Positions 19,660 through 26,780 of a DNA stretch of 64,000 nt are shown piece after piece. Positions within the stretch are counted from its first letter, which is position 1, and each line of letters begins with the position of its first letter. Source of the stretch: Clostridia bacterium. Lineage in GTDB: Bacteria > Bacillota > Peptococcia > DRI-13 > SM3-B62. The translations under genes and the position numbers were made by a program. The stretch spans positions 82,432-146,431 of the forward strand of contig JAHDSQ010000006.1 of NCBI GenBank assembly GCA_018432615.1, read 5' to 3'. The notes beneath the pieces are model-generated. The model did no database searches, was not told the origin of the DNA, and saw only the letters and a list, made by a program, of their open reading frames with translations.

Positions 19660-20197
19660 AAGCAGCCTCCTTTATATTTCTCTGTAATATTTCAACACGG
19701 CATTTAATGGCATCTAATAGATAGGGTGCACGTGCCGCTATTATGACTTCATTATTATTCCGTTTACTAAGCGCGGTCGGTGAAGCAAGGGCCTTAATGA
19801 TTGTCTCGGATTTCACTTGCATGTTAGCGCTGTATGCAAAATCGTCATGTTTAAACGCATCCCATAGGACAAAAACCCCATCCTTTATTTCATCTGCAAT
19901 GCATATATAAGCGGCAAGGATAGGCATTCTACCATCTGAAAAATCAAGCGATGCACGGCTGCCACGAGTCTGTTCAGGTAGTATTATTTGTATTTTGTAC
20001 TCGTCTAAGGCGCGGCCACCAGGTGGGTTCGTACCATTAAATATATACACTCGCAGCTTAATAGGGAACGGAGGCTTAAGGTCAACAAGAAGCGGAGCAG
20101 AATTATAACTGCTATGTCTTAATACTGCATCGCCAAGGGCTTCAATAAATAGCTGGTGCATCTGCCATTTTCTAAGTTTGGGAGGATTTCTGCTCAT
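19649..20197 (-). CDS. Defence-operon protein of unknown family, possible nuclease or recognition subunit
   Basis: Not confidently recognised. The product (182 residues from ATG 20197; a TTG lies two codons upstream) contains GGRALDEYKIQI near residue 65, an E-x-K pattern preceded by acidic residues that could belong to a PD-(D/E)xK nuclease fold, and later VLWDAFKHDDFAY. The spacing is not diagnostic. It sits between the methyltransferases and the helicase with overlaps on both sides (26 bp and 11 bp), so it is an integral part of the system and a plausible site-recognition or cleavage subunit. Confidence 0.6.
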   Translation of the reverse strand: MSRNPPKLRKWQMHQLFIEALGDAVLRHSSYNSAPLLVDLKPPFPIKLRVYIFNGTNPPGGRALDEYKIQIILPEQTRGSRASLDFSDGRMPILAAYICIADEIKDGVFVLWDAFKHDDFAYSANMQVKSETIIKALASPTALSKRNNNEVIIAARAPYLLDAIKCRVEILQRNIKEAAYES

Positions 20198-21047
20198 TGC
20201 CAATCACCATCCCCTGAATAAATTCTTTAAAGCAATTTTCGGCTGTTTTAACATATGAGTCTACAATATCAAAGCCGATGAATTTCCTTTTAAGCGATAA
20301 AGCTGCATAACCGGTAGTACCACTGCCCATCCAAGGATCAACTACGAGATCGCCTTCTTCAGTCGTTGCTTTTATATATTTATCTGGTAGGTATATTGGT
20401 TGCGTTGCCTGATGTTCTCCAATCTTAGCTGACACCCCTCCACTAATAACATTTCTAGGCAATGCTCCTATAGGGTGGGGCTTAATCCTTTTGTTTTTAC
20501 GCACGTATGTTAGTCCATTAGACCGGGGCTTATATTCATATTCTTCATATGTCTTTATACTATGCGACTCATAAGGCCGTCGAATAGCATCAAGATTTAT
20601 TGTCCACTTCGGCGATTTTGAGAACCAGAGATTTTGTTCATACGCATCTTGGCATGCAACACGAAGTCCTGTTGGAACAGGATTTTCTTTTACCCAAATT
20701 TCAATGTCTACACAGGATAGGCCCCATTCTTCCTCCATCAAGATTGCTAGCTTTTCCACCACCAACGAACGTTTTGATGATGCTTTAGATGTAGATTTTT
20801 CACGATTCGCCTTAACGTTGATAACAATAAAACCATCATCACGTAACTTTAAAACTGCCGCATTGAGAAAAGGTGTCATTTTATCGATATATTCAGAAGA
20901 CTTCCAAACACCATAATCTCGTTCCGCATTAGGATACGGTGGGGAACCGTATATGAGCTTAATGGATTTGTCTGGTAATCTTAACATGCCCTCCGCACCA
21001 TCACAGCAGGCTACTGCATAATCAGAGCTCTGTAAAAGCTCAATCAT
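20172..21047 (-). CDS. Beta-class DNA methyltransferase (SPPY type), second of a pair
   Basis: DNA amino-methyltransferase of about 291 residues. Motif IV is YGSPPYPN near residue 37 and motif I (SAM binding) is DPWMGSGTTGYAA near residue 245, the order typical of the beta class. SPPY rather than DPPY suggests N4-cytosine as target; N6-adenine is not excluded. ATG 21047 is chosen because AGGAGG precedes it and because it overlaps the stop of the upstream methyltransferase by 8 bp; the in-frame GTG 21059 abuts the ribosome site. The two enzymes share an operon but differ in sequence, as expected if each modifies one strand of an asymmetric site. Confidence 0.9.
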   Translation of the reverse strand: MIELLQSSDYAVACCDGAEGMLRLPDKSIKLIYGSPPYPNAERDYGVWKSSEYIDKMTPFLNAAVLKLRDDGFIVINVKANREKSTSKASSKRSLVVEKLAILMEEEWGLSCVDIEIWVKENPVPTGLRVACQDAYEQNLWFSKSPKWTINLDAIRRPYESHSIKTYEEYEYKPRSNGLTYVRKNKRIKPHPIGALPRNVISGGVSAKIGEHQATQPIYLPDKYIKATTEEGDLVVDPWMGSGTTGYAALSLKRKFIGFDIVDSYVKTAENCFKEFIQGMVIGNEQKSSQT

Positions 21048-21942
21048 TTTCCTTCTCACCTCCTAATTCTATTTCCATTCTCGCTGTTGCTAGTTCGCAG
21101 TAATCTGGATTTAAATCGATACCAATCCAGCGACGCCCATTCCGAGCAGCTGATACCGCTGTTGTCCCTGAGCCTGAGAATGGGTCTAGTACAATATCAC
21201 CTTCTTTAGTACCAGAGAGAATGAAAAACTCCGCCAGTTTTTCAGGGAAGCGAGCTGGATGTGTAATGCCTTTTTCCTTACATAGTTTGAAGAATATATC
21301 ATTACTGCTTGTATTACCGAGCTCTATTACTGTACCGGGGTCAGAGCCTCCATTGTCAGTCCATACCTTTTCGCAGTTAAAGTTATGAGTGCTAGGTCTA
21401 GTGTTCTGAGAACGATCACCTTTTCCCTTGCCCATCAAATACTTCTGCATATCCTTACTATAAGGTTTTCGAATAGGATCGAGGTTGAATGTCCATTCGT
21501 TAGTTTTTGAAAACCAGAAGCAGTATTCATGTGATTTCTTTGTGCGACCATAGCCACCACGTGAAAAGACATTAGGCGGTGTTGCAGGGTTATACCAAAT
21601 ATAGTCACGAACTAGATGAAAACCAATCTTCTTGCATAGAAAAACTACGAGTTCAAAGACATAAAGATGTTGAAATCCATCTACAATCTTATCGCTTATA
21701 TTCAGAACGAAACTCCCATTATCTTTAAGAACGCGTTTTATCTGGCGCGCTTTGGGAGCAAACCACTTTATGTAATCATCTGGTGATATTGAAGATTCCT
21801 CAGTTCCATAATTACGTTGATTTGCATATGGCGGTGAAGTAAAAACTAAGTCGATACTCTTGGATGGTAAATCCTTAAGTATCTCTTCGCAGTCACCAAC
21901 AATAAATCTATTTTCAAATGAGTCTATTTTTCTTTTCGACAA
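21040..21942 (-). CDS. Beta-class DNA methyltransferase (SPPY type), first of a pair
   Basis: DNA amino-methyltransferase of 300 residues with motif IV FTSPPYANQRNYG near residue 35 and motif I DPFSGSGTTAVSAA near residue 255. TSPPY is characteristic of N4-cytosine enzymes. The start is TTG 21942, since AAGGAGAGG lies just upstream; an in-frame ATG at 21963 precedes that ribosome site and is unlikely. It is the first modification gene after the ImmA-like gene, 33 bp downstream, and overlaps the second methyltransferase by 8 bp. Confidence 0.9.
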   Translation of the reverse strand: MSKRKIDSFENRFIVGDCEEILKDLPSKSIDLVFTSPPYANQRNYGTEESSISPDDYIKWFAPKARQIKRVLKDNGSFVLNISDKIVDGFQHLYVFELVVFLCKKIGFHLVRDYIWYNPATPPNVFSRGGYGRTKKSHEYCFWFSKTNEWTFNLDPIRKPYSKDMQKYLMGKGKGDRSQNTRPSTHNFNCEKVWTDNGGSDPGTVIELGNTSSNDIFFKLCKEKGITHPARFPEKLAEFFILSGTKEGDIVLDPFSGSGTTAVSAARNGRRWIGIDLNPDYCELATARMEIELGGEKEND

Positions 21943-21975
21943 AGTACACCTCTCCTTGTGCAATAAGTATAAAAA

Positions 21976-23370
21976 CTAAGCCATAATAGGCTCAGCGATC
22001 ATCACTGTAATTTGTTTAATCGGCAACAACCCATTATTAGAAAGGCAAGCCAATATTGTGTTCGCTTCCCGTGTAGCAACTACCTGTTCATTACTTCCGC
22101 GAACAAATATAATCATATCATCCCCGTCGTATATGGCTATACTGTCTTCTAAGGCAACATATAAATCCATCGCCTTTTCCCACATGCCTACGGTCATTAC
22201 AACAAATGGCCAATATTCGCACTCAATGTAGTCATCGTAAACATCAGGTATTTTTACGTTATTGACAGAGAGCCTTTCTGGCAATATATCATAAATCTTT
22301 TTAAATGTCGCTTCGGATCCGCAATATGGACAAAACCGACAATTCCCAGGCAAAATTCTATTTTCTGCTGTGCAGTGGTTTGTTGTTGGTGCGCCACACT
22401 TTGTACATTTGCCTGACAGATTAGAAAATCCATAATTTTTACATACTGGGCAATACAATAGTTTGTCATCTTTTATAGGTATCTCATAGTATTGCTTACC
22501 CTGCATATATAGCTCGGAATGAATATCTGAAATATTGCTGATGACAAACATGCCCTTATGATGCTTGTACGGAGAATACATATATGGCTCTGGCACCTCA
22601 GAGCCACACACCGGGCAATACCTATATGTATCATCGGTTATGAAACTATTACAATTCTTGCATATACGGCATTCTTTACAAAGCTCTGGATAGATACTCG
22701 AAGGAAAAAATCTGCAAGCAGTGTTGTGTACCACTTGATAAAATTCTCCAAAAGCTAAATGCTTGTAAAAATTCCGTAATATTTTAACTTCACTCGGGTA
22801 ATACCCATAGTCAGCCTGTTTGATTTGTTTTAGGCGCTTCTCAGCCGCATCTTTTGAGATATCACAAATTAGACTTATTCCTTGTGGGCTGTTATGAAAA
22901 TCAAAGCGACTAATAATGGTCTTTGGTGCAAGTAGTTCAGCTGCAAAACAGTGTGCTTCAACTTCCAAAACGCTGTGTTCTTTCTCTGTCAAACCGCGCC
23001 TGTTTAAGGCTGTTGCATCAAATTCCGTTAGGTGGCCCATGACTATATGGCCAATTTCATGGGCTAAAGTCCAACGTATACGTTGAGGATTGTCTACTCT
23101 TTCGTCATAGACAATCAAATAATCATTCGTGCCTCTTTGAATAACAGTTTTTGCTTCGGCCTTATCTCTGTCTAGATACAACGGATCATCAACGCCGGTA
23201 TTTACATGAAGTTCAAACCATCCCACAAGATGCCATTCTGGAAAACATCTAATTATTTCCCTGGGATCTACTGGGAATTTACAAATATCTAGATTGGCAA
23301 GAAGATCATATGCTCGTTGCCTAACAAGCGAAAACCGTGGTTTATTCGGAATTACGGTTTTTCTTAACAT
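21976..23370 (-). CDS. ImmA/IrrE-type metallopeptidase with zinc-ribbon array
   Basis: Probable site-specific protease that cleaves the adjacent XRE repressor, as ImmA does for ImmR in ICEBs1. The peptidase domain is N-terminal with the HExxH zinc motif AHEIGHIVMGH near residue 107 and a downstream glutamate region. Unusually for the family (often 130-270 residues) it has about 464 residues, because of two or three CxxC-type zinc ribbons (CKECRICKNC ... CPVC, then CPVC ... CTKC ... CPYC, about residues 230-360) and an unrecognised C-terminal domain. It overlaps the repressor gene by 29 bp and leads into the methyltransferase genes, so it belongs to the lysogeny operon. Confidence 0.87.
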   Translation of the reverse strand: MLRKTVIPNKPRFSLVRQRAYDLLANLDICKFPVDPREIIRCFPEWHLVGWFELHVNTGVDDPLYLDRDKAEAKTVIQRGTNDYLIVYDERVDNPQRIRWTLAHEIGHIVMGHLTEFDATALNRRGLTEKEHSVLEVEAHCFAAELLAPKTIISRFDFHNSPQGISLICDISKDAAEKRLKQIKQADYGYYPSEVKILRNFYKHLAFGEFYQVVHNTACRFFPSSIYPELCKECRICKNCNSFITDDTYRYCPVCGSEVPEPYMYSPYKHHKGMFVISNISDIHSELYMQGKQYYEIPIKDDKLLYCPVCKNYGFSNLSGKCTKCGAPTTNHCTAENRILPGNCRFCPYCGSEATFKKIYDILPERLSVNNVKIPDVYDDYIECEYWPFVVMTVGMWEKAMDLYVALEDSIAIYDGDDMIIFVRGSNEQVVATREANTILACLSNNGLLPIKQITVMIAEPIMA

Positions 23371-23746
23371 ATTCTAAATACATCTCCACTTGTTCTACTA
23401 GTTTATCGTAATCAGAATCCTTTAAGTCAGAACTACGAGCAAGGCCATCAATAATCTTCTGCGCAGTTTGTTGTTGTTTTTCAGTTTTTAGATCGGGAAA
23501 CACTTTTTCAATCAAAGGAATATCGTGTTCGTCAGTCTTATACCCAGCTATACGAAGCATTTCATCTTTTGGTACACCTAAAGCCTCTGCAAGTGCGTTA
23601 AGCACCGGTATAGATGGATTACAGCGTTCTCCGTTTTCAATCCGATGAATTTCGGAATGGCTTATACCACATTTTTCAGCAAGAGCGCGTTTTGACCATT
23701 CTTTAGCTAGCCGTCTTTCCTTAACGAAATCGCCTAAAGTACTCAT
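23342..23746 (-). CDS. Prophage XRE-family repressor (CI/ImmR-like)
   Basis: The 134-residue product has an N-terminal helix-turn-helix (residues 5-65: KRALAEKCGISHSEIHRIENG) and a charged C-terminal tail. It is the first gene of the minus-strand lysogeny/defence operon, is paired with an ImmA/IrrE-type peptidase, and is divergent from a Cro-like gene, so it is the likely lysogeny repressor, inactivated by proteolysis rather than RecA autocleavage. ATG 23746 follows AAGGAGG. Likely operators are the GGTTACA boxes in the divergent promoter region. Confidence 0.9.
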   Translation of the reverse strand: MSTLGDFVKERRLAKEWSKRALAEKCGISHSEIHRIENGERCNPSIPVLNALAEALGVPKDEMLRIAGYKTDEHDIPLIEKVFPDLKTEKQQQTAQKIIDGLARSSDLKDSDYDKLVEQVEMYLEYVKKNRNSE

Positions 23747-23768
23747 GTGCTATACCTCCTTGTCAATT

Positions 23769-23797
23769 ATTATAACCTATATGTAACCGAAAAGCAA
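23769..23797 (-). promoter_or_regulatory. Lysogeny promoter (minus strand) with GGTTACA box
   Basis: Minus strand: TTGCTT (23792-23797), 17-bp spacer, TATAAT (23769-23774). The spacer contains GGTTACA (23782-23788 as TGTAACC on plus) three bases after the -35. It drives the repressor and, because no terminator is seen, probably the defence genes downstream. Confidence 0.75.
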
Positions 23798-23837
23798 CAC
23801 TTTTTGTTCCTTAAAAGAAAAATTTTCTTATAGCGCA

Positions 23838-23866
23838 TTGACATAAGGTTACACTGGATATATAAT
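23838..23866 (+). promoter_or_regulatory. Early lytic promoter (plus strand) with GGTTACA box
   Basis: Perfect TTGACA (23838-23843), 17-bp spacer, perfect TATAAT (23861-23866). GGTTACA (23847-23853) starts three bases after the -35, the same offset as in the opposing promoter. A related GGTGACA lies at 23883-23889 before the ribosome site. These are the likely repressor/Cro operators. Confidence 0.85.
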
Positions 23867-23911
23867 ACAGTTGTACCTGATAGGTGACATTAAAGGAGGG
23901 GTTGTTTCTTA

Positions 23912-24367
23912 ATGGTACCGAATCGTGAATACATATTGGAACTTATACGTAAGCGAGGCTGGTCGGCAAACAAACTTGCTATGAAAATGGACATTTCACG
24001 TGCTGAAGTAAGCCGATTTTTAAACGGAAAGCGCACAGGCGGGAAAAAGCTTATAGGTGGTTTATTGAAAGCATTCCCAGAAGAGAGCGTAGAAGCGCTT
24101 TTTATTTTACCCAGAGTGGAACCTAATGTCAACAAATACAGCTTACAGTGTTCCGAAACGAAACTAATGGAAAAGTCTAAACATTATGAAGTAAAGAAAA
24201 ATATGAAACCAGTTAAACATCCTAATGCTCATCATCTAGCTTGTAGTATAGATGAAGCCACAGGGACAATAGAAATCATTGACGGTAAATGTGTTACAAC
24301 CCTTATTGTACCTCCAGGTCCAATAGAGGTACGACATACAACAAAACAAGCAAATAACACAAGTTAA
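23912..24367 (+). CDS. XRE-family Cro-like regulator
   Basis: First gene of the rightward operon. The 151-residue protein has an N-terminal helix-turn-helix (WSANKLAMKMDISRAEVSRF, residues 18-37) and a longer C-terminal part of unknown function. Position opposite the repressor, next to a consensus promoter with a shared operator box, suggests a Cro-like role, switching off the lysogeny promoter during lytic growth. ATG 23912 follows AAAGGAGGGG. A possible extra operator-like AGGTTAGA occurs after its stop at about 24390. Confidence 0.83.
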   Translation: MVPNREYILELIRKRGWSANKLAMKMDISRAEVSRFLNGKRTGGKKLIGGLLKAFPEESVEALFILPRVEPNVNKYSLQCSETKLMEKSKHYEVKKNMKPVKHPNAHHLACSIDEATGTIEIIDGKCVTTLIVPPGPIEVRHTTKQANNTS

Positions 24368-24421
24368 CAATGTTTTCACCTTATGGTACAGGTTAGACCA
24401 TTTTTCATAACTAAATTTGAG

Positions 24422-24523
24422 TGAAATCCGCCCGAACGCAATACGGCAGTGCGGAACTCCAGGTCAAGGAGTTCACCTGCCGTATTTTCGTTTATGCGGA
24501 TTTTGCGGCTCTGGCGGATTTCA
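24422..24523 (+). ncRNA. Triple-nested hairpin leader RNA before the sigma-like gene
   Basis: Three nested perfect stems: TGAAATCCGCC (24422-24432) with GGCGGATTTCA (24513-24523); AATACGGCAG (24440-24449) with CTGCCGTATT (24477-24486); GAACTCC (24454-24460) with GGAGTTC (24468-24474). The whole lies in the 182-bp gap before the ATG at 24550 and is followed by the ribosome site AAAGGAG. It is a plausible cis-acting structured RNA; no family is recognised. Confidence 0.55.
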
Positions 24524-24549
24524 AATCTGAAAGCCAAAGGAGCCAAAAA

Positions 24550-25047
24550 ATGATAAGACATGTCAAAACAAGCAAAAAGAATCGCACTTCCTACATTTAT
24601 TACGATGCTGATGGTCGAAAGGTAATTGAACTTGTACCTGGCCAAGACGGCATCACCGAGGCTGACATCGCACTTCTTCATTCAATGGATGATGAAGAGG
24701 TAGACGAGCAGCGGCGATATGATTACCGAATCGCAGAACACCTGGATGCTTTCCATGATGGCGAAGGCGAAGAGGCTGGCGATCGTAATAAACGTCTGGC
24801 CGATAACCGGACAAACCCAGAAGCCGTTCTTATAGCCAAAGAAGAAGAGATTGAGCATGAAGAAAGACTGTCCCGACTTCGTGAAGCAATGGAGACCCTT
24901 GAGTCCCAGCAGCGCATTCTGTTTGAGAAGAAATACATATCAAAACGCTCTAATACAGACATTGCCGCTGAAGAAGGGGTAAGTGAGGCAGCAATCCGTA
25001 ATCGCCTAAAAAAGATACATCAAAAGCTTCTAAAATTCTTTCCATAA
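24550..25047 (+). CDS. Sigma-70-like (region 4) transcription factor, phage-encoded
   Basis: The 165-residue product ends in a sigma region-4-like helix-turn-helix (LSRLREAMETLESQQRILF then NTDIAAEEGVSEAAIRNRLK). The N-terminal half (SYIYYDADGRKVIELVPG) is common in small phage and ICE sigma-like proteins. It may redirect RNA polymerase to phage promoters or act like ArpU-type late regulators; target sequences are unknown. ATG 24550 follows AAAGGAGCC. A longer frame extends back into the hairpin region but has no ribosome site and would run through the structured leader. Confidence 0.8.
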   Translation: MIRHVKTSKKNRTSYIYYDADGRKVIELVPGQDGITEADIALLHSMDDEEVDEQRRYDYRIAEHLDAFHDGEGEEAGDRNKRLADNRTNPEAVLIAKEEEIEHEERLSRLREAMETLESQQRILFEKKYISKRSNTDIAAEEGVSEAAIRNRLKKIHQKLLKFFP

Positions 25048-25049
25048 TA

Positions 25050-25107
25050 GGGGTTCGAAAGGACTCCCTTTTTCGCTTATCGCTGAGGGGCAGGAAACCA
25101 CCCTCAG
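25050..25107 (+). promoter_or_regulatory. GGGGTTCGAA-N10-TTTTCGC element, copy A
   Basis: GGGGTTCGAA (25050-25059), ten variable bases, TTTTCGC (25070-25076), then a hairpin CTGAGGG (25083-25089)/CCCTCAG (25101-25107) directly before the ribosome site of the next gene. The same box pair at the same spacing recurs at 29333 and 61352. Confidence 0.6.
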
Positions 25108-25121
25108 AAAGGAGACAAAAC

Positions 25122-25331
25122 ATGAGTCTGAAACACAAGGTTACTATCAAAGTTGCCAAACCCAACGGTATCCGTGATCCCGTGATAAAAGGCGGCTCTA
25201 AGAGTATTCGCAGTAAGCTTTTAAACTGGCTGTTTGGCGAGAAAGTCGGTGTATTCGTGATTACACCGGGCGACTCAGTTGAAACTGTCGAGATCAAGGA
25301 AATCAAGGAAGGAGGCGTGGAGCATGAGTAA
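25122..25331 (+). CDS. Small basic phage protein of unknown function
   Basis: Not recognised. The 69-residue product (MSLKHKVTIKVAKPNGIRDP at the start) is basic in the first two thirds and acidic at the end. ATG 25122 is preceded by AAAGGAGACAAAAC. It lies between the sigma-like gene and the DUF2800 gene in the early operon and overlaps the next gene by 8 bp. Confidence 0.7.
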   Translation: MSLKHKVTIKVAKPNGIRDPVIKGGSKSIRSKLLNWLFGEKVGVFVITPGDSVETVEIKEIKEGGVEHE

Positions 25332-25647
25332 AATCAAACTGCATCTTGATGTAGTCACGGATCTGCGATCTCTGGCGGACAGCTTGCAGGCAGTGGCTGA
25401 TGCAATGGCAAGTAATGAGCCTGTCGATGCATCACACCCTGAAACACCCGCTCAGGTACCTGCTCAAAAGTCAGAGGAAAAGGCAGTTACATTGGAGCAA
25501 GTGCGTGCAGTGTTGGCTGAGAAGTCACATGACGGTTTTACAGCTGAGGTTCGAGGCCTTCTTGAAAGGCATGGTGCGTCAAAACTCAGCCAGATCGACC
25601 CAAGCAGGTATGCCGCCCTTCTTGCAGAAGCGGAGGCATTAAAATGA
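25324..25647 (+). CDS. Early phage protein of unknown function
   Basis: The 107-residue product starts MSKIKLHLDVVTDLRSLADS and contains a low-complexity Pro/Ala linker, followed by a helical C-terminal half (TLEQVRAVLAEKSHDGFTAE ... HGASKLSQIDPSRYAALLAE). The C-terminal pattern is seen in phage proteins annotated only as hypothetical. ATG 25324 uses GGAGGCGTGGAGC. The stop overlaps the next start, so it is co-translated with the DUF2800 gene and probably belongs to replication or recombination. Confidence 0.72.
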   Translation: MSKIKLHLDVVTDLRSLADSLQAVADAMASNEPVDASHPETPAQVPAQKSEEKAVTLEQVRAVLAEKSHDGFTAEVRGLLERHGASKLSQIDPSRYAALLAEAEALK

Positions 25648-26780
25648 GTGAACATGCTATTCTATCTGCTTCCAGTGCATATCGATGGTTAGCCTGTACT
25701 CCGTCGGCACGGCTGGAATTAGAGTTCGATGATAACTCCGGTGCTGCTGCCGACGAAGGAACAGCTGCACACGCGCTTGCTGAACACAAGCTCCGTAAAG
25801 CCTTAAAGATGCGTTCCAAGAAGCCGGTATCCAAGTACGACAGCGATGAGATGGATGCTCATACGGACGATTATGTGTCTTTTGTGTTGGAACAGATCGC
25901 TCAAGCAAAGCTGAAATGTTCTGACCCGATGGTACTTATCGAACAGAAGCTGGACTTCTCCAAATATGTTAAGGATGGCTTCGGTACAGGAGATTGCGTG
26001 ATTATAGCCGATGGAACGCTTCACATTGTGGATTTCAAATACGGTCAGGGCGTTTTGGTCGAAGCTGAAGATAATCCGCAGATGAAACTATATGCTCTCG
26101 GTGCTTTGGAACTGTTTGATGGCATTTACGATATCAGCGAAGTGTCGATGTCCATTTTCCAGCCAAGACGCGAAAACGTAAGCACTTATACGGTTTCAAA
26201 GGAGTTGCTTTACAAATGGGCAGAGGAAGTCCTTAAGCCTACTGCAGACCTAGCCTATGAAGGCGACGGTGAGTATGTCCCCGGAGAGCATTGCCAGTTT
26301 TGCAGGGCAGCGGTGAAGTGCAGAGCAAGAGCTGAGTCAAAGATGAAGCTGGCAGCTTTCGAGTTTGCTCTGCCGCCATTGCTATCCGACGAGGAGATAG
26401 CTGAAATACTTGACTCAATCAGTGACTTGACGATCTGGGCCAATGAAATCATTGCCTATGCCACCGATGCGGCTGTGAACCACGGTAAACAGTGGCCTGG
26501 CTTCAAGGTGGTTGAGGGGCGCTCAATTCGTAAGTATTCCGACGAAGAAGCTGTCGCTGCTGCAGCAAAGGCAGCCGGATATCGTGACATCTACAGGCAG
26601 AGTCTTATCACTATCACTGAGATGGAAAAGCTGATGGGAAAATCAAAATTCAATGAAGTCCTCGGTGGGCTCATTATCAAACCGCCGGGTAAGCCGACGC
26701 TAGTTCCGCTTTCGGATAAGCGTCCACCTATGAACATATCGAATGCAAAAATTGATTTTATGGAGGAATGTAAATCATGA
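25644..26780 (+). CDS. DUF2800 protein, RecB/Cas4-like PD-(D/E)xK nuclease
   Basis: The 378-residue product has the DUF2800 layout: SASSAYRWLACTPSARLE at the N-terminus, GTAAHALAEHKLRK near residue 39, then GTGDCVIIADGTLHIVDFKY (about residues 114-133), which supplies the D and ExK-like catalytic positions of a PD-(D/E)xK exonuclease, and a C-terminal cysteine cluster EHCQFCRAAVKC that could hold an FeS cluster as in AddB/Cas4. In phages it pairs with a ssDNA-binding DUF2815 protein and a DNA polymerase, as here, and is thought to act in recombination or replication. ATG 25644 overlaps the preceding stop. Confidence 0.87.
   Translation: MSEHAILSASSAYRWLACTPSARLELEFDDNSGAAADEGTAAHALAEHKLRKALKMRSKKPVSKYDSDEMDAHTDDYVSFVLEQIAQAKLKCSDPMVLIEQKLDFSKYVKDGFGTGDCVIIADGTLHIVDFKYGQGVLVEAEDNPQMKLYALGALELFDGIYDISEVSMSIFQPRRENVSTYTVSKELLYKWAEEVLKPTADLAYEGDGEYVPGEHCQFCRAAVKCRARAESKMKLAAFEFALPPLLSDEEIAEILDSISDLTIWANEIIAYATDAAVNHGKQWPGFKVVEGRSIRKYSDEEAVAAAAKAAGYRDIYRQSLITITEMEKLMGKSKFNEVLGGLIIKPPGKPTLVPLSDKRPPMNISNAKIDFMEECKS

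Noticed and set aside
24421-24549. In-frame upstream extension of the sigma-like gene
   Set aside because: The extension would run through the triple hairpin and has no ribosome site; AAAGGAG before ATG 24550 decides the start.
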